From Dyadobacter diqingensis (lineage in GTDB: Bacteria > Bacteroidota > Bacteroidia > Cytophagales > Spirosomataceae), in the NCBI RefSeq assembly GCF_024220585.1, contig NZ_JAMXKF010000009.1, positions 275,214 through 339,213 of the forward strand: DNA of 64,000 bases. Direction: 5' to 3'. Under the pieces are notes generated by a model, which was not told the DNA's origin, searched no databases, and worked only from the letters and a program-made list of their open reading frames with translations. Made by a program: the position numbers and the translations under genes. Of this stretch, positions 25,678-35,166 are shown piece by piece (position 1 is the stretch's first letter; the number at the start of each line of letters is the position of its first letter).

Positions 25678-27270
25678 TTAGTTTAGAGATATAGATCTGA
25701 TCTGCTGACCCATCTCTACTTCGTTAACATTTCCTTTGAAATTTTGACGCTCTACTTTCAAGACTTCGATCACATAACGATCACCTGGCTGCGCTTGTTG
25801 TGCAAGTGAAGAAATTGATCCTCCACCACCCAAAGTGATCGGATTTCCGATACGTCTCGGGCCTCTCGCCAGTGAAACCTGGATTTGTGAAACACGGAAT
25901 CTTGCATCTTCAGGAGAGAAAGTTTTGAAGCTTTCGTCTGATACCGCAACAACCTGTACACTTCTTGCCGCTGTGGCTGCAATACCTCTGCGTTCATCAA
26001 CAGGTGTTCCGTTTACACGGATTTCGATCGATGGCTTTGGCACAAGTCTCACGCGGAAAGGCTCAGTTCCCAAAACGTTACCCTGGTTGCTTACCGTCAG
26101 GTTTAACTGTGCTCTGTTAGGTACAATGGTAAATTTACCTTTCTGGCCACTATTAATGATCTCGCCGCCATCTGTTGAAAAGCTAGGAGCCCAAAGAGCG
26201 CCCAGCGCAGGGCTTTGAATACTTAACTTATTCGCGCAACCCAGGTACAATGGAGGTAAAGTTCCTGTTTCAATCTGATAAGTAGGTTTAACTACAAAAT
26301 ATTCCTGTTTCAGGTTAACTGTGGTGTCACGTCCCGATGGAGTAGGGAAGGAGATAGATCCTGACAATTCACGACGTACAATACCTTCTGCATTGTAACC
26401 TCCGCCTTGTGCAGTGAATTCTATTTTACCAACACCATTTTCAACTTTTACGCCTGCGCCGTTAAGGCTCATGCGTGGTGTGATACCGCTGGCAGATGCC
26501 GCGATAAACATATCTCCTTTGAATTTAGTACCCGCAACAACTGTTTTTGCATCAGCACTGATCATCGCAAGAATTCTGTCAAATTTAATATCGGCTGCAC
26601 CTACTTTACTTGCAAGGTAGCTCAATACTTCACTTTCCATTCTGCGGATGTCTGTTTGCTTCTGGCTTAAAACGGCCAGGGCAGCGGCAACCGGAGTTTG
26701 CGCAAAATTCAACTCGGCAAAATCCTTATTTTTTTGATCCACACTCGTTTTAGTGATCGGATCATCTTTTCCGTCCAAAGCAAGAGACTGGAATTTAGTT
26801 GGGGTAACCTGGCTCAATTGATCCGTATAGCTGTTCAGACTTTGTTTCAGTTTGTAAGCTTTTCCGTTCTTTTGACCACCGATCATCAACTCCGCAACCT
26901 TTCCTTCTTCCTGTGGATTTTTAATTCCTCCCTGCTCATTTAATCCTCCACCAGCATTGGTGACGATTTCCTGTTTGAGAGCATTGATTTCATTGATTAT
27001 AGTAGCCGAATTTTTCCGTACTTCATCAGCTTGTTTTAATACCGCTACGTCCGCAGCACGGCTTCCCGATTTTTCAACAGCAGCTTTAATTTTAAGTACG
27101 GTTTCCTGGTTTATTTTATTGGCTGCTCCTTGTGAAAGTTCCAAGGAATTGTTCAGTAGCATGAATTTTTCTATAATGGCTGAACTTACCTGCAATGCGA
27201 GCATCGCTGTAAGAACCAGATACATCATTCCAATCATCTTCTGACGGGGTGTTTCTTTTCCACCTGCCAT
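25678..27270 (-). CDS. gldM: Gliding motility / type IX secretion motor protein GldM (PorM)
   Basis: A 530-residue inner-membrane protein that spans the periplasm and, with GldL, converts proton-motive force into motion for secretion and gliding. A single transmembrane helix (about 14-34) contains a candidate membrane-embedded Glu (SSAIIEKF). The long periplasmic part is beta-rich (about 200-525), matching the elongated four-domain PorM fold known from structures. The start MAGGKETPRQKMIGMMYLVLT fits the family. It follows gldL by 87 bases, where a seven-base repeat array lies. Confidence 0.95.
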   Translation of the reverse strand: MAGGKETPRQKMIGMMYLVLTAMLALQVSSAIIEKFMLLNNSLELSQGAANKINQETVLKIKAAVEKSGSRAADVAVLKQADEVRKNSATIINEINALKQEIVTNAGGGLNEQGGIKNPQEEGKVAELMIGGQKNGKAYKLKQSLNSYTDQLSQVTPTKFQSLALDGKDDPITKTSVDQKNKDFAELNFAQTPVAAALAVLSQKQTDIRRMESEVLSYLASKVGAADIKFDRILAMISADAKTVVAGTKFKGDMFIAASASGITPRMSLNGAGVKVENGVGKIEFTAQGGGYNAEGIVRRELSGSISFPTPSGRDTTVNLKQEYFVVKPTYQIETGTLPPLYLGCANKLSIQSPALGALWAPSFSTDGGEIINSGQKGKFTIVPNRAQLNLTVSNQGNVLGTEPFRVRLVPKPSIEIRVNGTPVDERRGIAATAARSVQVVAVSDESFKTFSPEDARFRVSQIQVSLARGPRRIGNPITLGGGGSISSLAQQAQPGDRYVIEVLKVERQNFKGNVNEVEMGQQIRSISLN

Positions 27271-27276
27271 ATTGTT

Positions 27277-27304
27277 CAGTAATCAGTTATCAGTGATTAA
27301 TTTG
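27277..27304. repeat. Seven-base periodic array (leader of gldM)
   Basis: Three consecutive heptamers beginning CAGT (CAGTAAT at 27277, then two one-base variants) plus a diverged fourth (TAATTTG). It lies between the gldL stop and gldM start. Confidence 0.6.
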
Positions 27305-27357
27305 TTTAGATAACAAGCTTGAATCGCCTGCTGGGTTTATAACTCCGTTCGTCTGGA

Positions 27358-28173
27358 TTATGCATTACCACGCATTGCGCTCAGCATGTTACCATAAATA
27401 CCGTTTAGAGAAGAGATGTTGGTTGTAAGTTTCGACATCTCAGTTTTAAACACCTGTGATTCTTTGGTAGCGTCAGCCATGTTTTCCATAGCAGCAGTAA
27501 GGTTACCGTAGAATGCGTTCATTGCTTTAAGGTGTTTTGTCGTGTCCTGAAGTTCAAGTTCATAAACAGCATTCAAAGCACCCATGTTTTTAGTAATCTG
27601 CTGAAACTGGTCACGGTACGACTGCGCATCTTTGGTAGCGTCAGCCATAGAGCTCATTGCTGTGATCGCAACACCATAAGACTTGTTCATATCCGTCATA
27701 GCAACCGATGCTGATTTCACGTTTTTCGCGTAATCATTTGTTGCTACTGTTGCGTCTGTCAAGTCTGTGATTTTACCAACTGTGTCAGAAAGCGTTTTAA
27801 AACCTTTTCCTAAGCTGTCAAATACATCCGGAGAAATTTTTGCGTTGTCCAGCATGTTATCCAATTTGGCAGTGATGCCACTTCCTGATGCAGAAACGCC
27901 ACGGTTGATAGCAGGACCGTTATAGTCGTCAGCTAGTTCCGGATAAACGCGTGTCCAATCCGGGTCAGAATTGGTAGATTGTGTAATAGTTTGTAGTGCA
28001 TATAATAAGAAAATACCAACTTCTGTTCCAAGACCCAACGTAAGCATTTCACTTCCTCCGTCCCAGTGCTGGATTTTAAATAAAGCTCCTAAAATAACAA
28101 CTGCAGCACCCGCGCTGTATATTGTTGGTACTAGTTTATCCCATAAAAAACTAGATCCGTTACTCTTAGCCAT
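27358..28173 (-). CDS. gldL: Gliding motility / type IX secretion motor protein GldL (PorL)
   Basis: A 271-residue inner-membrane protein of the T9SS rotary motor. Two transmembrane helices lie near the N-terminus (about 12-31 and 41-60, with ILGALFKIQHWDGGSEML between them), including a candidate proton-relaying Glu in the second helix (TEVGIFLLY). The rest (about 85-271) is a cytoplasmic helical region with repeated MADATK-type segments (about 165, 205 and 235). It follows gldK with a 116-base spacer containing a hairpin and a heptamer array. Confidence 0.95.
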   Translation of the reverse strand: MAKSNGSSFLWDKLVPTIYSAGAAVVILGALFKIQHWDGGSEMLTLGLGTEVGIFLLYALQTITQSTNSDPDWTRVYPELADDYNGPAINRGVSASGSGITAKLDNMLDNAKISPDVFDSLGKGFKTLSDTVGKITDLTDATVATNDYAKNVKSASVAMTDMNKSYGVAITAMSSMADATKDAQSYRDQFQQITKNMGALNAVYELELQDTTKHLKAMNAFYGNLTAAMENMADATKESQVFKTEMSKLTTNISSLNGIYGNMLSAMRGNA

Positions 28174-28190
28174 ACGAATTGAAATCGGTT

Positions 28191-28211
28191 ATAGTGAATA
28201 GTGATTAATAA
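28191..28211. repeat. Seven-base periodic array (leader of gldL)
   Basis: Two identical ATAGTGA heptamers (28191-28204) followed by TTAATAA, just upstream of gldL. The sequence resembles the array ahead of gldM. Confidence 0.5.
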
Positions 28212-28237
28212 AAATTTGTTGAATTGTTAAAATGATG

Positions 28238-28281
28238 ACGCAAAGAAGGCGCAGCGAATTGGTACTGCATCTTCTTTGCGT
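28238..28281. other. Stem-loop between gldK and gldL
   Basis: Eleven-base perfect outer stem (28238-28248 with 28271-28281) extended inward by six further positions with one mismatch and one wobble. The T-run lies on the plus side, so for the gld transcript it looks like a processing or attenuation structure and not a standard terminator. Confidence 0.5.
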
Positions 28282-28289
28282 AAGATTTT

Positions 28290-29360
28290 TTAGCGACGGG
28301 CACGTCCACCGGCGCGGCCGTTAACATTGTCCATCACACAACGGAAGCCGATAAAAGCTCTGCGTTCTGTTTCGTATTCGAAGGTACGTGTTCCTGTTTG
28401 AAGGAAGTAAGCAACATCTTTCCATGATCCGCCTTTCACAACTTTCCGAGGCTCGTCCGGATTATCATATCTTGGGTTCATATCCCAAACAATGGCAGTT
28501 GCATTGTCGGTGAAGGCATCCAATGTCCATTCTGCTACGTTTCCTGCCATGTTGTATAAACCAAAGTCATTCGGGTTATAGGCATTGGCCGGGCCAGTGT
28601 AAGGATAGCCGTCGGCATCGTAGTTACCACGTTGTGGTTTAAAGTTGGCAAGGAAACATCCTTTTGTATTCATCGTGTAAGGATTACCCCATGGATATTT
28701 TGCTACTGCACGTCCGCCACGGGCTGCCCATTCCCACTCAGCTTCGCTAGGAAGACGGAAGGCTGTTGAGTTGAACATACCTTCTTTGTTCTGATAGTCG
28801 TGGTAAAGGTTTGTACGCCATTTTGCGAAATACTGAGCGCCTAACCAGCTTACTCCTACCACAGGATAAGTATCAAAGCCAGGGTGCTGATAGTAATATT
28901 CAACAAACGGATCTCCGTTGGAATAAGCGAAGTCTTTTTTCCAGGCAGTTGTGTCAGGATAATATTTTGTCATAATTTCTTCCTCACCCAGCACTGAAAC
29001 CGAGTCCACAAGAAGTGCATTGACAAATTGACGATATTCATTATTCGTGATCTCGGTGTCATCCATAAAGAAGGAACTGATCGTCACGCGTCTGTTCATG
29101 TTATTCATGGACGAAGCAATATCTTCATCCGCCTGCCCCATGGTAAAAGATCCAGAAGGTATCATCACCATTCCGGCAGGTGTGGTTTGTTTAAAACCTT
29201 TACGCGCAGTCGCCGTAATTTCCCCGTTCGAAATACCGACGTCTTCTTTTCCTCCCTTGCCAAATTTATTTTTGATAAACCCGCAACTTTGCATCAGCAT
29301 AAGAGCAGCTATCAAAAGCAAACTTTTGACTCCATCCCGATAGATCACTTTAACATTCAT
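28290..29360 (-). CDS. gldK: Gliding motility / type IX secretion lipoprotein GldK (PorK)
   Basis: A 356-residue outer-membrane lipoprotein with a formylglycine-generating-enzyme-like (SUMF1/FGE) fold. The lipobox M-Q-S-C (C26) is followed by the fold from about residue 50, with GSFTMGQADED, FRLPSEAEWEWAARGG and YNMAGNVAEWTLDAF, then GGSWKD. The family is a structural T9SS ring component with GldN and is not thought to oxidise sulfatases. A TACTTTTG -7 box lies at 29448-29441, 80 bases upstream, but without a visible -33 partner. It is first of the gldKLMN genes. Confidence 0.94.
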   Translation of the reverse strand: MNVKVIYRDGVKSLLLIAALMLMQSCGFIKNKFGKGGKEDVGISNGEITATARKGFKQTTPAGMVMIPSGSFTMGQADEDIASSMNNMNRRVTISSFFMDDTEITNNEYRQFVNALLVDSVSVLGEEEIMTKYYPDTTAWKKDFAYSNGDPFVEYYYQHPGFDTYPVVGVSWLGAQYFAKWRTNLYHDYQNKEGMFNSTAFRLPSEAEWEWAARGGRAVAKYPWGNPYTMNTKGCFLANFKPQRGNYDADGYPYTGPANAYNPNDFGLYNMAGNVAEWTLDAFTDNATAIVWDMNPRYDNPDEPRKVVKGGSWKDVAYFLQTGTRTFEYETERRAFIGFRCVMDNVNGRAGGRARR

Positions 29361-29735
29361 AGTGGTTTTTGATATTTGAAAGAATAAATGTTAGCCTAAA
29401 AACGTCAATCGATTAATATATAGTATACTTAAAATAAAAACAAAAGTAACGGCAACCAAAAATGAATTCCACAGCGAGTTTCGGCAGACTTAAAAGAAGC
29501 CTGAGTTAACCTTATTCATTTTATTCGACTTAACGTAAGAATGATGGTTGTTGGTATAGCACTCGAAAATTTTACAAATATAAATCAAAGTTTTGCAAAC
29601 TGAACGACATGTGACTAACCGTATTTTTAAAAAAATGAGAAAATAAATGCCGATTATTTGATCAAATAGCAATGTTTCGCTTTTTGATTGGATATAATGG
29701 TGATACGTTGAGTGGCTAACTTTTTAGTTTACGGC
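29361..29735. other. Intergenic region, 375 bases, before gldK
   Basis: AT-rich region between the PorP/SprF gene stop and gldK start. It holds the candidate -7 box TACTTTTG (29448-29441). No ORF, terminator with T-run, or RNA gene was recognised, so whether gldK is independently transcribed is open. Confidence 0.45.
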
Positions 29736-30710
29736 TCAAAATCTGAACCTTGGAGTACGGATAATCGTTTTCTTTCCAAATTTTGGTGAAGGCAGTGCGT
29801 AAGACAACATAACTTCGAAAGAAGACGGTGATTTAGCCTTATTTCCCCCGATAACCATATCATAAGCGCCTGATAAACGTAACGATTGGTCGGGGAGTAA
29901 ATATATACCACCCATGATGATAAAGTAGGTGTCTTGCTGTCTGTATGTGGCGCCAGCCCAATAACGCTTGTTGTAAGTTACTGTTGCACCTCCTTCAACA
30001 GAAACGGTCGATATGTCAGACTTTACGAGAACAATAGGTTGTACGTCAAGTAGATAACCCAGTTCAATGTTCACTCCGGCATTCAGGTATACTGTTTTTG
30101 GCAATGGATTAGAGGCGGTTTCTGAACCCAGTTTATATTTAGGTTCAAGCAGGTGATTTAATGATGCGCCAACGTAGAAGGCATCGGCAACATAACGCAC
30201 ACCCACTGTAAAATCAGGATTTATTTCCGAGATTGTTCCGGTTTGAATCAAAGGATCGTCCGGGTCACGCGCGCGGAGTTTTCCATAATCAAGCGACTGT
30301 CTGAAAAGGCCTGCACTGGCTCCGATATGCAGATTTCCTCCGGCTAACGGGAAGTGATAAGAGGCAGATAATTTGAAATCCTGGTCATTACGCGGGCCGC
30401 TTTTGTCGTTCAGGGCATAAAAACCTATCCCGAAATTTTTAACCGGCATACTGAAAGAAAACATTTGCGTCGAAAGTGCGCCGCCTTCATCTTCATTTGT
30501 CGACTGATAGCCAACATATTGTGAACGGTGTGTAAGCTGGAATTTGGTAAGTCCGTCCGCACCGGCAGCAGCCGGGTTAAGATAAAGTTGGTTTAAGGAA
30601 AATAAACTGAATTGCGCATCTTTTTGAGCGGACGCACTATGAGATATAAATAATATTATACCTACTAAACAGCTCCATGGTGTGTTACGGTAGATAAACG
30701 TCAAGGTCAT
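29736..30710 (-). CDS. Outer-membrane PorP/SprF-family protein
   Basis: A 324-residue exported beta-barrel-like protein. A signal peptide (about 1-28, ending SASAQK) precedes the PorP/SprF motif QFSLFSLNQLYLNPAAAGADG and repeated beta strands with the SLNHLL, KSDIS and GGIYLLP turns. PorP/SprF proteins sit with T9SS components and surface adhesins in the outer membrane; SprF helps secrete SprB in Flavobacterium. Position ahead of gldKLMN on the same strand supports a T9SS role. It may be the first gene of the cluster or a separate unit. Confidence 0.9.
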   Translation of the reverse strand: MTLTFIYRNTPWSCLVGIILFISHSASAQKDAQFSLFSLNQLYLNPAAAGADGLTKFQLTHRSQYVGYQSTNEDEGGALSTQMFSFSMPVKNFGIGFYALNDKSGPRNDQDFKLSASYHFPLAGGNLHIGASAGLFRQSLDYGKLRARDPDDPLIQTGTISEINPDFTVGVRYVADAFYVGASLNHLLEPKYKLGSETASNPLPKTVYLNAGVNIELGYLLDVQPIVLVKSDISTVSVEGGATVTYNKRYWAGATYRQQDTYFIIMGGIYLLPDQSLRLSGAYDMVIGGNKAKSPSSFEVMLSYALPSPKFGKKTIIRTPRFRF

Positions 30711-30797
30711 GCGTATAGATTTTGTTTAAAGAACACTTGAGTGCTTCAGAGGTTTATTTCAATAACGCATATTCACGAAAAAAATTGACATAATAAT

Positions 30798-30830
30798 AAA
30801 AAAGGCCGGGAAAATTTCTCGGCCTTTTTA
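30798..30830 (-). terminator. Terminator after hemD
   Basis: Ten-base stem (30799-30808 with 30820-30829) containing AAAAAGGCC/GGCCTTTTT; on the minus strand a T-run follows the hairpin 16 bases after the hemD stop. Confidence 0.8.
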
Positions 30831-30845
30831 GTAAGTAAGATTATG

Positions 30846-31628
30846 CTAAATATTATTCGCCTTGCGGATGTATAACTCCAGTGCACCGGTCATGGAAGGT
30901 GCATTCGGCAAAGGTGCCTGAATGTCAAGAATTAAACCTGCATCCTCTACTGCTTTGGCTGTTGTTGGCCCAAAAGCAGCTATACGCGTGACGTTTTGTT
31001 TGAAATCAGGGAAGTTGTCAAACAGTGATTTTATTCCCGAAGGACTAAAAAAGGCTATGATATCATAATACACATCTTCAAGATCGGAAAGATCTGAGGA
31101 AACTGTCTGATACATAGTGGCTTCTGTAAACTGAAATTCTTCTGTATCCGCAAATTCAGGAATTTCGTTTTTACGGACATCCGAACAAGGATATAAGAAT
31201 TTTTCTTTCTTGTGTTTGCGGATCAGTTCAATCAGCTCAACAGCTGTTTTTGTACCGTTAAAAATTTTGCGTTTACGAATCACAATATATTTCTGCAGAT
31301 AGTTGGCTGTCTGCTCTGATATACAGAAATATTTCATAGTAGCCGGAACTTCTATGCGTCCTTCAGCACAAATTCTGAAGAAATGGTCAATGGCATTACG
31401 ACTTGTGAAAATCACTGCCGTGTGATCCAGGATATTAATCTTTTGTTTACGAAACTCTTTGTAAGAGACTCCGTCTATCTGGATAAATGGCCGAAAATCC
31501 ACTTTAATACCATACTTCTTAGCTATCTCAAAATAAGGTGAATTTTCGTCGGCCGGCCTGGATTGGCTTACCAGAATACTGGTAACCTTTTTGAGCCGAT
31601 CCTGATCAAATTTGATGGTCTCACTCAT
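30846..31628 (-). CDS. hemD: Uroporphyrinogen-III synthase
   Basis: A 260-residue two-domain HemD-fold enzyme that closes and inverts ring D of hydroxymethylbilane in heme biosynthesis. Sequence conservation in this family is weak, but VILVSQSRPADENS near residue 17, DHTAVIFTSRNAIDHF (about 67-82) and FFSPSGIKSLFDNF (about 193-206) are the usual segments. The pairing with an upstream DUF4271 gene (43 bases away) recurs in Bacteroidota. Other heme genes are absent nearby. Confidence 0.85.
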   Translation of the reverse strand: MSETIKFDQDRLKKVTSILVSQSRPADENSPYFEIAKKYGIKVDFRPFIQIDGVSYKEFRKQKINILDHTAVIFTSRNAIDHFFRICAEGRIEVPATMKYFCISEQTANYLQKYIVIRKRKIFNGTKTAVELIELIRKHKKEKFLYPCSDVRKNEIPEFADTEEFQFTEATMYQTVSSDLSDLEDVYYDIIAFFSPSGIKSLFDNFPDFKQNVTRIAAFGPTTAKAVEDAGLILDIQAPLPNAPSMTGALELYIRKANNI

Positions 31629-31670
31629 GTATAATTCTCATTAGTTTAATTTCAAAATGATCCCTGAAAC

Positions 31671-32852
31671 TTAAATAGCGAACTTTATGCCGATAATCAA
31701 CGGGATTATTTCGATGACGCAAAGGTACGAAAATAAATAGAGATTAATAAATGATGCGGGAGGCTTAGTCACAACATAAAGCGTAACGAACCGGATCACA
31801 TAGAAAATCAGGAAGGGAAACATTATGTAAGGACGCAGCGGAACGAGCCACATTGCATTGTTCGTACTTAGCATAAAAACAAGAAGAAACAAGGCAACAT
31901 AAAAGAAGTACGAAGATTGTATTATTTTTAGGAACAGCGTATCGACTAGCTTGTCAAGATTGAGCATTTGGCCGACCAAAACCATGAAAACGTACTTCCC
32001 GTAAGTCAGGAGAAAAAAGATCGTGGAAAGAATAAAAAAATCTGCAAGAAACTCCAAAACGTTAGATTCTTCGGACAAAATGGAGGAGACTGAAAACAGA
32101 TTTAGCTTATTATGTGCAAAAAATATCAGGGTAAAACCCATCAGCATGGATACAATGATGACCAGAAATATGACATTGTTGCTGTATGGTTTATTTAATT
32201 TTGAAAGTTGCTCCCGGGGATCATTATTGAAAAATTCCAACGGGTTGATCACTCTCGAAAAAGCAAGCGGATTAAGGTTAAATATCCATACATTTAGTAT
32301 GAGAATAATTAACATGGCAATGACTGAAAAATTACCAAATGGTGAAAAATTAATTGGTTTTATATTGATCAGTGTGGAAGCGGCCTTCTCAAGAATGCCT
32401 ACGGCGTCGGCCTGTTTCTTATGACAGATCAGTGCGGTTTTATCTTCAATCCCCGAATTTCCGTAGATTGAAAGCAATAATTCTTCTTTTTTGTATATCC
32501 TGAAAAGACTGTCAACGCTCAGTTCGAGCCACTCACCTTTGTTTATTTTTTTCTGAAGCGCACCTTCCAGAAAAAGATAACTTTCATTTTCGGCCTTTAA
32601 GAGAAGAAAATACCGGCGGTTTTTAAGCAAATCGACGTACAAACTTACTGAACGGGTGCCTTCATTAATTCCTTTGGAGAAAGGGACATAGTTTTTATAC
32701 TGGCCGCTGTAAACAAGCCAGTCATTCTGATAGTCATAAACAGGGAAAAATTGCCCGGGTGGCAATGCCTTGTCGGCGCCCCGTGCAACTGTGCCGGCGA
32801 AAAGGGATGCCGTAATAACGACTAAAAAAAGCAGTGAATGAATTGACTTCAT
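31671..32852 (-). CDS. DUF4271 membrane protein
   Basis: A 393-residue protein. A signal peptide (about 1-24) precedes an extracytoplasmic N-terminal domain (about 25-165), then about six transmembrane helices (about 175-390). The C-terminal membrane half matches DUF4271, a Bacteroidota family of unknown function frequently next to uroporphyrinogen-III synthase. Motifs include INPLEFFNNDPREQLS between the first two helices. It is co-transcribed with hemD. No enzymatic residues are recognisable. Confidence 0.82.
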   Translation of the reverse strand: MKSIHSLLFLVVITASLFAGTVARGADKALPPGQFFPVYDYQNDWLVYSGQYKNYVPFSKGINEGTRSVSLYVDLLKNRRYFLLLKAENESYLFLEGALQKKINKGEWLELSVDSLFRIYKKEELLLSIYGNSGIEDKTALICHKKQADAVGILEKAASTLINIKPINFSPFGNFSVIAMLIILILNVWIFNLNPLAFSRVINPLEFFNNDPREQLSKLNKPYSNNVIFLVIIVSMLMGFTLIFFAHNKLNLFSVSSILSEESNVLEFLADFFILSTIFFLLTYGKYVFMVLVGQMLNLDKLVDTLFLKIIQSSYFFYVALFLLVFMLSTNNAMWLVPLRPYIMFPFLIFYVIRFVTLYVVTKPPASFINLYLFSYLCVIEIIPLIIGIKFAI

Positions 32853-32910
32853 TGCTACAAGAAAGGGCGGGGTTTCCCCAGCCCTTTCATAAGATATTAA
32901 AATATTGTAA

Positions 32911-33789
32911 TTATTTTCTTCCTAATGCCTTAAGCATGGTTTCGCCGATCAATGCAGGAGATTCTGCAACGAAGATACCGGATTCTTCCATGATACGGAT
33001 TTTAGCTTCTGCTGTATCGTCAGCGCCACCGATGATTGCACCAGCGTGACCCATACGACGACCTTTCGGAGCCGTTTTACCAGCGATAAAACCTACAACA
33101 GGTTTAAGGTTACCGCTTTCTTTGATATAGTTTGCAGCGTCAGCTTCCATGCTTCCACCGATTTCACCGATCATTACAATCGCCTCTGTTTCAGGGTCGT
33201 TCATAAGTAATTCAACAGCTTCTTTCGTTGTTGTTCCGATGATCGGGTCACCACCGATACCGATCGCTGTTGTTTGTCCAAGACCTGCACGTGAAAGCTG
33301 ATCTACGGCTTCGTAAGTTAATGTTCCGGATTTTGAAACGATACCCACAGTTCCTTTTTTGAAGATAAAGCCTGGCATGATACCTACTTTACACTCTTCG
33401 GCAGTAATAATACCCGGACAGTTTGGGCCGATCAGGCGGGTGTTTTTACCTTTAATATATTGCTTTGCCTGCATCATATCTTTGGTAGGAATGCCCTCGG
33501 TAATACAAACGATTACGCCAATACCTGCGTCAGCAGCTTCCATAATAGCATCAGCAGCAAAAGCTGGTGGTACAAATATAATCGCTACATCAGCTCCTGT
33601 ATTACGGACAGCCTGATCTACTGTATTGAATACAGGTCTGTCAAGGTGGTAAAGTCCTCCTTTGCCTGGCGTTACACCGCCAACTACATTAGTTCCGTAT
33701 TCGATCATTTGCTGGGCATGAAAAGAACCCTCAGAACCCGTAAATCCCTGAACTATAATCTTAGAATTTTTATTAACTAAAACGCTCAT
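32911..33789 (-). CDS. sucD: Succinyl-CoA synthetase, alpha subunit
   Basis: A 292-residue TCA-cycle subunit that, with SucC, makes ATP or GTP and succinate from succinyl-CoA. It has the CoA-binding Rossmann domain (GFTGSEGSFHAQQMIEYG at about 15-32), the GPNCPGI turn (about 121-127) and the phosphorylated His H248 in MGHAGAIIGG. The beta subunit gene is not in this window. The gene is monocistronic here. Function is certain. Confidence 0.96.
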   Translation of the reverse strand: MSVLVNKNSKIIVQGFTGSEGSFHAQQMIEYGTNVVGGVTPGKGGLYHLDRPVFNTVDQAVRNTGADVAIIFVPPAFAADAIMEAADAGIGVIVCITEGIPTKDMMQAKQYIKGKNTRLIGPNCPGIITAEECKVGIMPGFIFKKGTVGIVSKSGTLTYEAVDQLSRAGLGQTTAIGIGGDPIIGTTTKEAVELLMNDPETEAIVMIGEIGGSMEADAANYIKESGNLKPVVGFIAGKTAPKGRRMGHAGAIIGGADDTAEAKIRIMEESGIFVAESPALIGETMLKALGRK

Positions 33790-33893
33790 GTTGGTAAATC
33801 AGTTTTTTTGGTAAAAGTAGGACGAAAAGCACGAAGTAGCAAAATGAAACTATAATTTGTAAATTGCTTTATCGATAATGTTTAAAATTGCCC

Positions 33894-34496
33894 ATGAATA
33901 TACTGACGAATTCCCATATCTTTTCCAATCTTGTTTTATGCACAGCAGGTGTCTTTGTCTTTTTGAAGTATTTCAAGTCTCAGAACTTGCAGAGTCGTTT
34001 ATTATGGGGCATTTTTTTGTTGAGTATATCATTGAATGCCGGTATTGAATTGCTGGTATTTGCAGGGTGGGAAAGTCTCGGATTCGTAAATACAGTTACA
34101 ACCGTTGCTGAGACCACTTTAGGTGCGGTTTGCCTGGTCGTTGCCTCTTACAGTCTGATCATGCGATATCAGGTAAGCAATATCCTGTTGGGATCTACAC
34201 TGTTGTTTGGTTTTGTACTTTTTCTCAGTATCCTTTTTTATAAAGTAGAATATGTCGGCTGGATCATCCAGCCGTTTTGCATTGTCGTCACGCTTTGTAC
34301 GTCCTGCCTTGGACTTGCTTACCGTCAGAAGAGCGCCTTGTGGGTGGTATTGGCAATGACACTTCTGGCGTTGTCTGCCAAGTCTCAAAAGATCCCTTTA
34401 CCGATGCACCCGCTTGATCTCAATCATTATATCGTCGTTTTGTCGATAATTTGTGTTGGTAAAGCCGTGCGTGATCAGTATAAAATCCTTTTCTGA
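33894..34496 (+). CDS. Hypothetical polytopic membrane protein
   Basis: A 200-residue protein with about seven hydrophobic segments and short polar loops, an integral inner-membrane protein without soluble domains. I recognise no named family with confidence. The ATG at 33894 is preferred over the TTG six bases upstream. It lies just before the azurin gene on the same strand (102-base gap), but nothing else links them. The conserved-looking C-terminal segment HPLDLNHYIVVLSII could be functional. Confidence 0.75.
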   Translation: MNILTNSHIFSNLVLCTAGVFVFLKYFKSQNLQSRLLWGIFLLSISLNAGIELLVFAGWESLGFVNTVTTVAETTLGAVCLVVASYSLIMRYQVSNILLGSTLLFGFVLFLSILFYKVEYVGWIIQPFCIVVTLCTSCLGLAYRQKSALWVVLAMTLLALSAKSQKIPLPMHPLDLNHYIVVLSIICVGKAVRDQYKILF

Positions 34497-34598
34497 CATT
34501 TTATATTCAAACATTTGTTAATGGATTGTTTTTTTATAAATCCATATACTAACTTGCGCCAGTTAATTTTCAACAATAAAGTTTATCCATATCCTAAT

Positions 34599-35093
34599 AT
34601 GAAAATGATTAAGTCCAGCGCATTGCTTCTTGCCGCAGTTATGGCTTTCGGAGCGGTATCTGTTAGCCCTTTACAGGCAAAATCACTTGGTACTTCTGAA
34701 GTACGCGATGTTAAGCAAGCAAAAGCTATCGTGATTAAAGGTAGTGATGCGATGCAGTTTGATGTAAAAGAAATTAAGGTAAAGGCAGGACAAAAAGTGA
34801 AACTTACACTTACGCACTCTGGTAAACTTGCCAAAACTGCAATGGGCCATAACTTCGTATTGCTTAAAACCGGTACTGACATTGCTGCATTTGCAGGAAA
34901 AGCAGCTGCTGCAAGAGAAACTGAATATATTCCTAAGTCTGAAGAAGCGAGCATCATCGCACATACCAAATTGGTAGGTGGTGGCGAAAGCGATACTATT
35001 GAGTTTACAGCTCCTAAAAAAGGAACGTATACATATATTTGCAGCTTCCCAGGTCACTATGCGTTGATGAAAGGTACTTTCATCGTAGAATAG
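34599..35093 (+). CDS. Azurin, type I blue copper protein
   Basis: A 164-residue periplasmic electron carrier. The ATG at 34599 gives a signal peptide (about 1-27, ending LQA). The copper ligands of the cupredoxin fold are all present: H84 (MGHNFVLL), C148 (YICSFPGH), H153 and axial M157 (ALMKG). Azurins donate electrons to cytochrome oxidases, peroxidases or nitrite reductases. Its partner here is unknown. A thioredoxin-like gene lies convergent downstream, sharing a long palindromic terminator (35099-35159). Confidence 0.95.
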   Translation: MKMIKSSALLLAAVMAFGAVSVSPLQAKSLGTSEVRDVKQAKAIVIKGSDAMQFDVKEIKVKAGQKVKLTLTHSGKLAKTAMGHNFVLLKTGTDIAAFAGKAAAARETEYIPKSEEASIIAHTKLVGGGESDTIEFTAPKKGTYTYICSFPGHYALMKGTFIVE

Positions 35094-35098
35094 TCGAT

Positions 35099-35159
35099 AT
35101 CAAAACATAAAAAAAATGCGATCCGGAATTTCCGGATCGCATTTTTTTTATGTTTTGAT
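35099..35159. terminator. 29-base perfect palindrome, bidirectional terminator
   Basis: The arms 35099-35127 and 35131-35159 are perfectly complementary with a three-base loop; the stem core is GATCCGGA/TCCGGATC flanked by A-run and T-run. It separates azurin from the convergent TlpA-like gene. Confidence 0.9.
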
Positions 35160-35166
35160 GGCAGGT

